64,000 nt of DNA from Vanessa cardui (Eukaryota > Arthropoda > Insecta > Lepidoptera > Nymphalidae): contig NC_061140.1 of assembly GCF_905220365.1 (NCBI RefSeq), positions 9,178,501 to 9,242,500 of the forward strand. Reading direction: 5' to 3'. Below the pieces are notes generated by a model that was not told the DNA's origin, did no database searches, and saw nothing but the letters and a program-made list of their open reading frames with translations. Position numbers and translations under genes: made by a program. Each line of letters opens with the position of its first letter. Within the stretch, counting starts at the first letter, position 1. Below are positions 1 to 12,400 of the stretch, piece after piece.

Positions 1-237
1 CTTTACTACTATAGAAAATAACTTGCATAAATAAAACTTACGATAAAATGCAATATTACATATATTGTGTTTAATATTGCAATAATTCAAGAAAGAGAAG
101 AGTTGAGATAATTTCCCCCGGGTCACTTCTAACTTCGAACTGTAAGTATGAATGTTTCTTGACAGAACAATCAACTTTATGCCCAATTTTCTAGAATAAT
201 GTATAAAACTATACAAGTTACCTTACATAATAAATAA

Positions 238-238
<1 letters not shown>

Positions 239-288
<50 letters not shown>
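239..288. repeat. (AT)n microsatellite
   Basis: About 25 uninterrupted AT units lie inside the upstream intron. Its length makes it likely to vary between individuals. Confidence 0.95.
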
Positions 289-291
<3 letters not shown>

Positions 292-749
292 AACTAATTT
301 ATTTAATAGTAATAAATACAACAGTACATAGAATTATTTTGACATTAAATCGGTGACCGCCATTTTTTTTCTAATTTTTCGCGGGAATTCATCTTGTATT
401 AATTTTTAGAGCCATACGATACGTTCTGAAATCGATTACATATTTTTTATGAAATCGAATACCATAATAAAACATAAGATTATTAAATATCAATTTAAGA
501 TAATTAGAATATTATAGTAATATAATTATTATTTCTAAAAGTAGTTTTCGTTTAGTATAAATTATTTCAATAAACAACAATTCTGAAGTATCACATATCA
601 AGTGCTCCGTGAAAGCCGGTGTGGCTTTGTGGTTTTATTTTTTCTATTTGTTTCGTAGTACAGTTTAAGAACGAACGCGAGACGTGGAGCTCCATATTTT
701 CTTATCACTAAAAAGGATTGCTCTCAGTAAAGGTGTTTTATTTCATACG

Positions 750-866
750 ATGGCTTTTTTAAAAGCTAAAGTTATTTTAAGCGACAACTCCTGTTGCTGC
801 TATTGTGCTAAAGTGGAAACCTGGATAGAGATCTTTGTTATTTTTTGCAGTTCTGTCTTTGTATAA
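750..866 (+). CDS. Possible small ORF or first exon, Cys-rich then hydrophobic
   Basis: An ATG in good context (tacgATGG) opens MAFLKAKVILSDNSCCCYCA, then KVETWIEIFVIFCSSVFV and a TAA stop. A possible splice donor (gtataa, 861) lies just before the stop. A cysteine cluster before a hydrophobic stretch recalls the start of small LAPTM-like four-pass proteins, but 38 residues are too few to assign. It may be a first exon nested in the channel intron, a pseudogene or chance. Confidence 0.25.
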   Translation: MAFLKAKVILSDNSCCCYCAKVETWIEIFVIFCSSVFV

Positions 867-1137
867 AATGTGAATTTACTTGAGTTGAGATGTTATCATT
901 TATATTAAAATAAAAGGTGTTAAATCTTTTAAATAAATATTTAAGTTAATTTTATAATATTTCACTTATTTAAACAAAACTGTGAATGTAAAACGTTATT
1001 ATTGAATTAACAAAATTAGTGAAAGCGAAAGGATATTCGAGATTTAGCATATTCTTTTATTTAGTTTAACTGGTCGCTACATATTAGTAGGTGCTGTAAC
1101 AAGTATTAACCTTCCTTTATATTCTAGATACCTTATT

Positions 1138-1262
1138 ATATGATATTCTAGGTCCCTTATGCTTGTAGAAATTGACTCATTCAAACCCAAAGACAACATA
1201 TTGAGTATTGCTGTTTGACGATAGAATTATTGAATTGTGAGTGCATATCAACCAGATGAGAA
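1138..1262 (-). repeat. Worn A-tailed repeat (family C) fragment
   Basis: Recognisable pieces are ggtcccttatgcttgtag, gactcattcaaaccc and attgctgtttgacgatagaat, in the same order as in the good copy at 9722-10010. It is much diverged, so this is an old insertion. Confidence 0.5.
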
Positions 1263-3515
1263 TAAGGTCCTATATCTCAGTAAATTACTAGTTGTTTATG
1301 GTATTTCACACGTCATATTAATATTCTGAGCGGTATTTTAATGCTAATAATAAAATATAATAATGTTTGTTATGATACAAATATATTTAATTGTGCAGTC
1401 TCCAAGAAAAGACGATAAAGACTTTGAAATACGTCTTTGATATTATCATACTAGCATGTCCTATTTACTAGAATCAGGTGAAGCAATATTGTGGTTTAAA
1501 TACGTATTTTTACTACGATTATAATTTTATAAATGGCAAAATAACATTGGAGGGCGCTGTGCAGAAATATTACTTGAGTAGAAAAATTAATAGCTACTCA
1601 TAGAAGTACAAAAAAACACTTTTAGGATTTAAATGAGAAAATAATTGTTCTAATGACATTTCACGTGATTTTTACCGTCTCGTAATATTTTGAAGACATT
1701 TGTCTATTCAATATTAATGGCTTTTGTTTTTGTGTTTGTTAATTGCAAAATATCTCCACAACACGGTCCAATTAATCTAGCTATAATCTCTAGCTAACCT
1801 AATCAAAATTATTAAAAAAAAACCAGAGCAAGCAAGAAGGCACATTAAAGATGTAGGTCAAAACTTAATTTGCATATTCGTTTCAGTATCACGACACAAG
1901 CTGAATATAACAGTATTACGTCAAAGTGGGCTGTGCCCTCGACTTGTGGAGATGTAATTAAAGAGCGTGAGTGGATCTCGTTTACAATATATAAATGAAT
2001 ATCATATGTATGACTTCAATATGATTAACTAACTAACTCTACGCGATATCGTCAGCGGCATTTTGTACCACAAAAAAAAACATCCTTTATAAATCAGCCA
2101 AATTTCTATATGGTTTTAATGCTTTAGAAGGTATGGTACCAAATAATCAGAGATACTGTCCAAAAACGTTTCAATATTTAGAAATTACAGTCAAAATATT
2201 TCTTATTCACACGCTTACATTATAAGATTAAATGTAAATATAATATTTTTAAAGAGTTTTGAGTAACTTATGTTACTCCATAAGTAAGTTAAGTAATGTG
2301 TATTACACGTAGACTAACGAACTCTCTTATTCAAGCATTTAATGTTGTTAATTCTTATGTTAAAAAATATATTTTGATGATTTTCTAAATATCTCTCCTT
2401 GGTCCAACAAATCAATAATAACTTTGAACTAAATCAACCACAGCACACCGGGTACATCACGATACATATTTTTCTATCGATGTGTTTATTTCTGACTGTA
2501 CTGTATATATTTTTACTTTATTAACCAAATCATTGTTATTGATACAAAAGGCGGATTTAATGACATTCTCTACCTGTAATATGTATTATTAGTTATAAAT
2601 GTCATAGAATTAATCTGTAGTAGTATCACTAATAAATATCCCAAAGAATACAAAACCAATGTATAAAATAAAATAAAGCCAAGCTGTTCGATATAACCAA
2701 CGTCTCATCTCACAGAAATAATTTTAAAAATTTCTAGATTAATAGCGGTACAATTATTAATTTAAAGCAATAAGTATATCAAAAACTATAAAACAAATAT
2801 TATATTTAAAAAAAAACACTTGTATCAGTGTCAGTATTACTTGCGTGCAACAACCATTTGAGCCGGAACTCATGGGGTTCAATAAACATTGGAGATATCT
2901 GCTATCCCTTTCCTTACATCATAAGAGCTCAGTGATAACAAATGATGATTAGACTTTCAAGATTATTATATTCTAGATTATAGTCAAAAAATGTCCCTCT
3001 GCTAAGCGAGAGCCTGCCTTCGTTTTGAGGCTCGGAGTTCTAATATGTTAAGCAGAATTTTACCCAACGAATGTAAATTTCCTCAATTTTTTTTTCGTTA
3101 AGCTCCGTACGAATAACGAAAAAAGTAATTTTCATCCACCAACAATGATTACATCTCAATTTATTTATATAACGATGTCTAGTACTTCCATATATGGGTC
3201 AATGAAACCTCCCAATAATTGCAAAGAAATCGTCCAACGCAAAATTCGAAGTCTTTCCAGTACAATCTGTATAATATTACGACAAAAAAGAAGCGATTTT
3301 ATCTTTTAAAAATATCGAACAATTAACAGAAACAAGACTTTTGTATTTACAAAAACATTTGCATCAAAAAGTTTACAGATCCGTATTTAAAATAAAGCAA
3401 AACGTTGCGGAATCAGAATGTTTTATAGTTTAAGGGTTTTCACCACTAAGACGGGAGAATTTGTGACCAAATACTAGCGAGGCATGAAACAATTTTCCTT
3501 ATTTTATGGCCTCGA

Positions 3516-3760
3516 TATACAAATGGGCATATAGGTCACCTGATGGTAAAAGGTCATCACTATCCCCTACCAATTAATATTAGCAATGTATGAAATATTA
3601 ACAATTTACATAACCTATACGCCATCAATCTTGGGAACTGAGATATTGGGCCTGTTTAAAGATGTAATGGATGATAAATATTTCTTTCAGAGCTAATGTC
3701 GATGTAGTTATCTCTTACCATCTGGTGGCTCATTAGTCGGTCCTTCACTGATGCAAAGTA
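3516..3760 (-). repeat. Worn A-tailed repeat (family C)
   Basis: Begins near 3516 with gatatacaaatgggcatat and ggtcacctgatggtaa, then tatgaaatattaacaattta and ccatcaatcttgggaactga. The order matches the copy at 9722, with many changes. Confidence 0.6.
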
Positions 3761-6248
3761 AACCTCGCAGTGAAGTATTTATAAGGAGTAAAAGTAGCGT
3801 ATTTAAAAAACACCAATATAACGCTTCCGAAAATGCCGCGATACTAAAAATGAGGACATCCTGACGTCAAGACGGTTGGCAACCCTATTATACGTTAATG
3901 ACAGTGTTGCATGATTCATTAAACATTTTTGTATGTTATGATAATAAATGAAGCACGAACATGAAAATGTTGCGGCGTTATTATAAACGAAATATATTTG
4001 TTACAAAATTTGTAACAAGGAACAACAAACAAGACTTGAGCACCATTACAAATGCCAGCTTACATTCAATTAAAATATTATACACAATTTGCAATTATTA
4101 TTAATAGGCCAGGTGTGAGCCAATATAAGCTATATTATGAATTATGCTAAAAATAGCAACCCAGTTAAACATATTTTACGTATCGATGTTCTGAGTAAAT
4201 CTGCTATAAATGGTTTTTATTTAAATATATTACAAGGGCTAGTTTTCGATGTTTTTATTTCGATTAAAATTTTTTAAATCTTGCAATTTTCTTAATTTAT
4301 ATTTGAAACTAAATATTTTATACGTGTTTCCAATTACATTTATGTAAATGCCCCATATCTTGAAACTGTTTGCTAAGCATTTTCTTTTTAATTTTTTTAT
4401 TCTAGTTAATATTTCGAGCGGAGTAAACATTATTAATAGTCCCTTTTTTTCATTGTTACATTCTTATTCAAGCAAAGATGAATGTTCTCTCGTGGTTTTC
4501 ACATAAATAAAGACACTTTTTAGACTTTTTAGAATTTTAATACCTAATATCATCTTATCTGCGAATTAGGAGTGCAAACAACCCGACCCTCATTATTTCT
4601 TTTGATATCAGAAAAAATCCTAAAGTCTTCAACAAAAATCGCGGACAAACTTCACCCAGAGCATATGAGTATCTACATATAACATTCGCTTCTCAAATTT
4701 TAAAAGTAGACACGCTCGTACATTCAGGAGCGACCGAGTTGAATTTTCATTAATTATATTTAATATCGTCCGTGAATACTACTCCTTTATGTTTAGAAAT
4801 GTGATATATATAAATATAATATCATTGAAATTAATGAATTCAATTATATTAGGAATGCTTTGAATTTAACATAGACTTAAATTTTAATAATTTAACCATA
4901 CATTAAATGTAGTACAATAATTTTAAATTCATTTTTGTTGTTATTGTGAAAGTTATTTTTATTTATTAAGTAAACATACTTAATTATGTATGCATATGTA
5001 TGTATGGCTTTCAAGTAACGATTTATAATCGCCATTCTCCTGCCCTTTATTCCAATTTTATTTAGGATCGGCACAGCATGTCCTCTTCCATACTGTGACG
5101 TGTGACGTCATATCACAAGTAAAATTCTTTCCAGACATATCGCCTTTCGCGCAATACATTAATCGTGTTTTTGGTCGTCCCTTAACTATTATACTTCTAA
5201 ATAACTATACTTATTTAATACTCTATGTCTACTTAATCGATAGAAGTCCATACAACTCAAACATTTTGTTACTATGACAATTAGCAAGGGAATTGATATA
5301 TTTGTTTGTTTTATTGTCAATTAAAAAGTGGTACAATTTGATAAACAAACAGAGAAAATATATTATGCTGATTAAGATGGACAAAAAAGATTGAAAAAAT
5401 AGCACTATTCAATGTGAAAAAGTATTTGAAATAAATGACACTCTCACTACACACACTCCAAACCAATGAAATTAAATAGGATCACATATATTCATATTGA
5501 TTCCACCACAATCTAAATCATCAATACTAATAAATTTATAAATTCTATCACAATGTTTTCAATTGTTTAAAATTATTATTTATATTTCCACAAATGATAT
5601 GAACAACACAAATCCAATTAGTAAAGATTGTAAAGACTTCTTAGAATAGCTGTTCTTTGAAACAAACATATGTAAGTTTGTTGGCTCACCGAAAATTTCA
5701 CGCAACACATGAATTTGTTCTAAAATCTTGCATGAATGAAATTACTGAGGCGAAATTTAATTAGTGAACAGCTGTGGCTGCTCGCGACAGCTTCTTTATC
5801 TGTGTAACTTTATTAAAGTGATGAAAACATTAATTTATTATAATCACTATTAAAACCAGTACTCCATCAAGATAATTGGACCTGGTACGAGTGAAAAGTT
5901 ATTACTCGTCTTTATGGTAAAATCTTCAATAAGAATATTAGTTACGTAGCGGACCAGATTTTTTCTGAAGCCTTATTGTTTGAACTCAACATTTTTACTC
6001 CAAGCTTCAATTTCAATTCGAATTTCGAAAAGTTTATTTAGAAACCTTTTTCTGTAACGATGGATTGATCATTATTTTTTTTTTTTGAATAGAAATGAAT
6101 ATTTTAAATGGGAATAGACAAAATTGTTTGTTTTTAATTTTTAATCTAAATTCCCGTTGGAATCAGTATTTGTATAAAAAATTGAACCCGAATATTTATT
6201 TTTACATTCATCGTGATTATATGATTTATGTATTCTCTCTTTCCCCAG

Positions 6249-6469
6249 ATATATATTCCTGGCGATCTACACAGCGGAGATGATAATCAAGTGTATCGCG
6301 AAGGGCTTCATTCTAAACAAGTACACGTATCTTCGGAACCCTTGGAACTGGTTGGATTTTGTTGTGATAACGTCTGGATACGCGACGATTGGTATGGAGG
6401 TCGGTAACCTCGCCGGTCTGAGAACTTTTCGGGTGCTACGAGCGTTGAAGACCGTTTCTATTATGCCAG
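6249..6469 (+). CDS. NaCP60E: NaCP60E exon 1 of window: domain I S2 to S4
   Basis: The acceptor is ccccag at 6243-6248 and the donor is gttagt at 6470. The first base completes a codon from an upstream exon outside the window. The peptide runs YIFLAIYTAEMIIK (S2), then TYLRNPWNWLDFVVI (S3), then the voltage sensor LRTFRVLRALKTVSI (S4) with basic residues every third position. The last base is shared with exon 2 to form a glycine. The PWNWLDF and RTFRVLRALKTV blocks are shared by all insect sodium-channel-like proteins; YTAEMIIK fits the DSC1 branch rather than Para. Confidence 0.93.
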
Positions 6470-9400
6470 GTTAGTAAAACCTTTTTATTATTTGAATGTA
6501 TACTTTAAACCTTTGCCTGTTAACATCGGTAATGTTAGTCATATCTTTTAATACTAATGCCCTACAAAACGTGACATTTAGCCATCATAGTTCTTATTTT
6601 TTTATATATGAATAACCGTAAAGCAAAGGTGTTAGGGAAATTAAAGATCATTCTTTTTTTTTCTATTAAATTCAGACGATTTTTATGGAAATGTATTTAT
6701 TTATTAAGAAAAATAGGTATCAAAATTGATCTTGCGATAGATATAGGTATTTCTTACAAATATATACCTACACATATATTGTTAAACAATGAATACAGCC
6801 ATGGATAGTTTAATGAATACGCTGTGTAAATACTGGTGTCATATAAACATTAATAAAATGTTATTTATATATGAGAATAATTACAGTTTTAGTCCTATTA
6901 CCAACGTCTAGCAAAGTTTATGTCAAACATCATTTTTAATTTGTTGCTTATTTACACAGATACCAAAAAAAAAAGATTCAGTAACGTGGAACATTATTAT
7001 TTAAAACACTATTAATGTCAAATATATGACAACAATATACGATGATCCTATATTTAAATTATAATATAAAACATGAAACGGTAAATCGGATGAAATTAAA
7101 TTGTTATAAATAGGATTTTATAGAAAAAAGTGTGTTTTCTGCAGGAAATATTTATTTCCCGTACCAATTGATTTCCGTTCGTGACAAGCTAGTGTGGATG
7201 CAGCAATATTGCATCCTGTCTGGATTTGCACGTGACTTTTACTTATATTTATGCTTGGCACTTTTTTTTAATATGGAATATATTAAAAAAAATTGATGAT
7301 TAATATACTTACTTCCTCAGTGGTAGGGTTTTGTACTTAGTACTGTTGCGTACCGATTTGAAGGATGTGTGGGCCAGTATAACAACAAGCACGAGGGACA
7401 AACTATCTTATATTTATTTATCGCATTGGCGACGTTTGAAATATTTAACATTTCTTGCAGCGCCAATGTATATATAATGTATACATATATATTATAACAT
7501 AGTTTGGCAGGCAAATCACTCATCTAATGGTGATTGGTTGCCACCGCCCATATGCTTACATTGGCGTTGTAAGTACATATAATGAAAATTGTACTATAAC
7601 TAGCTTAAATTCCTTCATACGCTAAAATTGAATACAGTTTTATTTGTTGCCACCAAGAAAGTCTATAAAAGCTTCTAGAAATACCTTTGATATACATGTA
7701 TTGAATTATCAATTAAATGAATGAGCGAACTTAAAAATATATTTGTTTATACCGATTGAAAATTTCCTTATTTTACGTACAAACTTAATTAAAGCAGCCA
7801 TTACCGGTCCATTAATCCTAGCTGTATTTTTTCGAACCGCTTTTCAACGTTGCTTAATTAATATTCTTAGTATAAATTAAATGTGGCAGAGGACTGTTAC
7901 TAAATTTCGAGGAACTCAGGGTAAACGATAAAAATCGAAAAAAGTATTGAACTTTCATAAAAAAATTTAGGCTGTGAACAATAGCGCTCAATGTTGTCAA
8001 TCAAAGCGCAGGCACTTTTGTTATTTTATATGAGATACAAAAACGTTCCTGTGGGTGACATAAACGGTAACTGATCACTACCATAAATCTGAGAACTACT
8101 AAATTTTTACGTCTTTTAATTTATACTTATAATATATCTTGCGCTCTAAAAAAACATCGTACGAAATATCAAATCTGTCGGATTTTCATCCGAATGTCGT
8201 GGTATTCCATTTCATGCCCATGGAACAACGTGATGAAATTAAATACAAAACTTCTTTCAAATTTGACAGTGAAACATTTTCATCAATTACGATATATTCA
8301 AATACCTCATTGAGCTCATATTTAACTTTAGTCATCACTGACTCGCATGACATGACATGACATGGTGACTCGCACCGACTACGCACATGTGCAATTAACA
8401 AGTTATCCTCGTATAACTGTAATAATATAGGGTGAAAAGCAATTCATAGTTCGATGATTAGTTCGAAAGATTACCTCTTATATACAAACACACATACCTA
8501 TTCATACAGTTATTAATAATTAAAAATATTTTATCACAAAAATAATTACGTGGTTTAAAATAACCTTTATTACAGTACTAGATATAATACTGTACATTAT
8601 TAAGAAAATATATAACTTCAGATGTACCTAAGATTCGCAATGACATATTAATAACCTCATTTAACAAGGAGATAGCAATGATCTGTTATTATTACTTGGG
8701 CTTATAGGATTTGTGGGATTTATCGATCGGAGCTAATGCTCCAGAGTCTATAGTCTGTTATGACGTGGAGCAATTAAGATGACATCTGCGAAAATTGATA
8801 AATTAAATAGTCAATTTGCTTAAATTTAAATAATAATTTTATACTTTTATTTTGTAAAAAATAAAGATTTATCTTAAAGAATAATAGATATATTTTATCT
8901 AAAATTATAACCACAATAATTTAGAACATAATTAGGTTATTATATGTGATACTAGGATATACGATTTTTGTTGAAATTTGTATCTACATATTTTGTATGT
9001 ATGTACTTAGGCTTATTTAAAAATAAACGCGTGCATCGCAAATGTTAAGCCTCGTAATATAAAGTGCAGAATAAGCCGTGAAGTTTTTAAAAACATAAAG
9101 AGGCTAGCTTCAGGTCACAACATTGAAAAACAGAGTTGAAACATACCTCTTTTCTTTGCCTTTTATACCTCAAATACCTTTTCAGCCAGTCTATTTTAAA
9201 GCTAGCTCTAAAATGGCTGAAAAACAGCACCGCAACTATTTCCAGTAGACGGCATAAGACTTAGTTTTCGACTTTTGACGTGAGTGGATCCTTTTCTTAT
9301 ATTATTTCCTTTGTTGAATATCTTCCTATTTTCCGTCTATGCAAAGTTTTCATCGTATGTTGCAACAAAGAAAAGTATGTGTAGCAATTTTTGTAATAGA

Positions 9401-12400
9401 AGATTTTATAGAACCGAAACTTATATGAAATTTATATTGAGTTTATATTAGAATATTTTTAATATAATAATAATAAAAGCATGGATGTTTCGAGACGTTA
9501 TATGAAGCTGAAGATTTTGGGTTTTAAATTTGTGCTTAAAATTATTTCCTGCTGTAAAAGTGTAAAGAAAGTTGTGTGTACTGTATGAAACGCCATCGTT
9601 TCCAGCAACCCGCATTTGTACAGATTGATGGATTACATCACTATATGAATTGAAGCTAAGTCCGATAGAATTGATTACCCTTACAAAGACATTTAGCTAA
9701 CTCTTAACACCTATATATTATGGTTATAGGTTGGCGGACGAGCATATGGGCCACCTGATGGTAAGTGGTCACCATCACCCATAGACAATGACGCTGTAAG
9801 AAATATTAACTATTCTTTACATCGTCAATGTGCCCCCTTGGGAACCGTGGGAACTAAGATGTTATGTTCCTAGTGTCTGTAGTTACACTGGCTCACTCAC
9901 CCTTCAAACTGGAACACAACAATACTGAGTACTGTTATTTGGCGGTAGAATAACTGATGAATGGGTGCTACCCAGACGGGCTTGCACAAGGCCCTGCCAC
10001 CAAGTAAACTAGTATTCAATTCCAAATATTATACATGAAACAAATAAACTAATCCATAGTTTAATTCTACAAACGAATATAAAAAATAAATGAATTACAG
10101 TTAGAACATTCGAGAATGCAAAATAAATCACTGTGGTCTGGTTTAAATTGTTTAATCTTACCAATCTCGTCACTGTCAGTGAGGTGTTAAATGAAATTAG
10201 TAAACAGCACGCCACAGTATTATTTATTTCATTTAAACCTAGGTTCATTCATTTGTCCATTTCGCTATTGACGCTGTGAACAGTCGAGCTTTCAACGACA
10301 TTTCCTCATTTGAAAGTCAATGACAGATTTGTCACCGACCACACCATTTGAAATAGCCCGAATCTGAATTTGATTAAAATATATGTATATAATATAAAAC
10401 TAAAGGATATTTTAATTATATTTAAAATAATTAATACAGTTTTTTATTGTTTGCATTGTATGACACGTGATTTGTTTTTAATAATATTAATTCACATAAG
10501 AATTATTAACATTAGGTCCTTAAACATATACAAATATGAATTAAAATAATTATTGGATATATCTTAACCGCGTTAAATAGTGGCAAGTATACTAGTAGCA
10601 TTTCCCCGTTGAATTGCAATTCTGATGCACTGGGCAAAAAACGAACCAGCCCTCCTATCACCAGTGGAGACAAAAAGGGGAAGTGTTACTTTTAATGAAG
10701 CTTTTTGCGCTACTGACCCAAGGTGCTTCGACAGCAATTGAGATAAGAAATTGAGATAAGACACGACGAAAATTTAGATCGTTAATAGTATTTTTTTTAT
10801 TATAAGATAATAATTTATGTCATTAAATATTAATTCTATTATGTAGTTATGTTTGTAATGTGAGCAACTTATTTGAATAGCTATAGCTAACCTCAAAATG
10901 TCATTTAAACGAACTAATTAACTGGTATCAGTAAATAATGGGTTTTTTCTTTATAATTATCACAAATAATTAGACTGTTGATCTAATATATATATATATC
11001 ATTGAAATCAAAAACTTTTTTTATTGTTTCTCAATCTTTTTCAAGCTGGAGTAACAATTATAAAAACAGTTATCAAAAATGTAACCAATAAATGCCATTT
11101 TAAAAACCATACTACAACACCACATTGCAGTACGTACATATAAAATAAATAAAGAAGAGGTGGTCAAATAAGCTACGTATACTAATACATACGTACGTCT
11201 AATATTAAGTTGCCAATGCGATAATTAAAAATACACTAATAACAACACTAATACATTGCACTGGCTCTCTCACCCTTCAAACCGGAATACTCTAGTTCTA
11301 AGTACATATTATATAAGTCCAATAATATTAGTATAATAGTATAGTTAGAACTATGTTATTTGACGTTACAATATCAGACGAATGGGTGACAACCAACCCA
11401 AATCTCTACCAGCAACTAATACAAATAACATACACATTTTTCCCATAAAGAAGCTATATAGATTAATAGTGATATCTTCCTGATATCTTTGGGGCTGGAA
11501 AATTTCAATACAGGAGTTGAAAAGGACTTACAATAAATAGAATGATCAAATTAAAAAAAAAAAAAAAAAAACATGAAAAGACATCTCCTAAATAAATACA
11601 TATGCAACACTTACTTCTTTATAGAACTGTGTTGAAAACCATACAAGCTATAAATAAAAGTCGTAAGGTACAAATGAGCACTTATAAATGTTCGCAGGTC
11701 TGAAGACCATCATCAACGCACTGCTCCACTCGTTCAAGCAACTCGCGGAAGTAATGACGCTGACGATCTTCTGTCTAATGGTGTTTGCGTTGTTCGCATT
11801 GCAAGTGTACATGGGGGAATTGAGAAACAAGTGCGTTCAGAACTTGGTCGTGCCGTCTGGAGAGAATTTCACCGATGAACTTTGGTCGGAGTAAGTTACC
11901 GCTCTTTAAGTACATTTTTCTTTTTAAATTTGCTGAACGTGAAAGTGTATTCCCTGTATAGGACCGAGTTTTAAGGCTGTGTAAGATTTATATGGATTGC
12001 ACGTATAGTCTAGTTTCAAAGAAAAGTTGAAAGAGAAAAATTGCTTTTCTTAAATATTTTATATCTCAAGAAACTAAGTTCAGCAATAAAATTAGTGTTC
12101 AGGAACAATAAATTAAATGATTTAGTTAAAGCCAGCCCATATACTTTTAAGATGTAATTGACACTTTTTTGTATTTTTAATTATAGTTCTTGTTCAGGTA
12201 TTTAGAAAACCTTATATGTTCAAAACTCCGTAAGTTTGGTGTAGTAACCAGCTTTTGTTTGAAAGAATATTAAATTTTTACTCAAATGCCAATTTCAATA
12301 TAGGGACCATTTATTAATTATGTAAGACTATTCGTAAATTTTTGAATTTCATAGATACTAAAGTTACGCATCCGAGTGAACCTCGGAATTGCGCGGCTTT

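Larger units (their letters stand above)
1..6248 (+). other. Upstream intron of NaCP60E (no channel exon recognised)
   Basis: No sequence resembling the N-terminus or domain I S1 of the channel was recognised. The stretch holds an (AT)n run (239-288), a possible small exon at 750-860, and two worn copies of the A-tailed repeat (1138-1262 and 3516-3760). The rest is AT-rich without visible structure. Confidence 0.6.
6470..11697 (+). other. Intron between NaCP60E exons 1 and 2
   Basis: 5.2 kb. It contains worn family C repeats (7317-7557 and 11212-11425), a better copy (9722-10010), and a probable transposon coding fragment (10573-10764). A CATGA pentamer repeat lies near 8347-8365, and a run of 19 A at 11553-11571. 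No further channel exon is visible. Confidence 0.7.

Noticed and set aside
8139..8401. Overlapping open frames on both strands of about 70 residues
   Set aside because: They start at non-ATG codons, overlap on opposite strands, and end in a CATGA repeat. No recognised motif or splice context.
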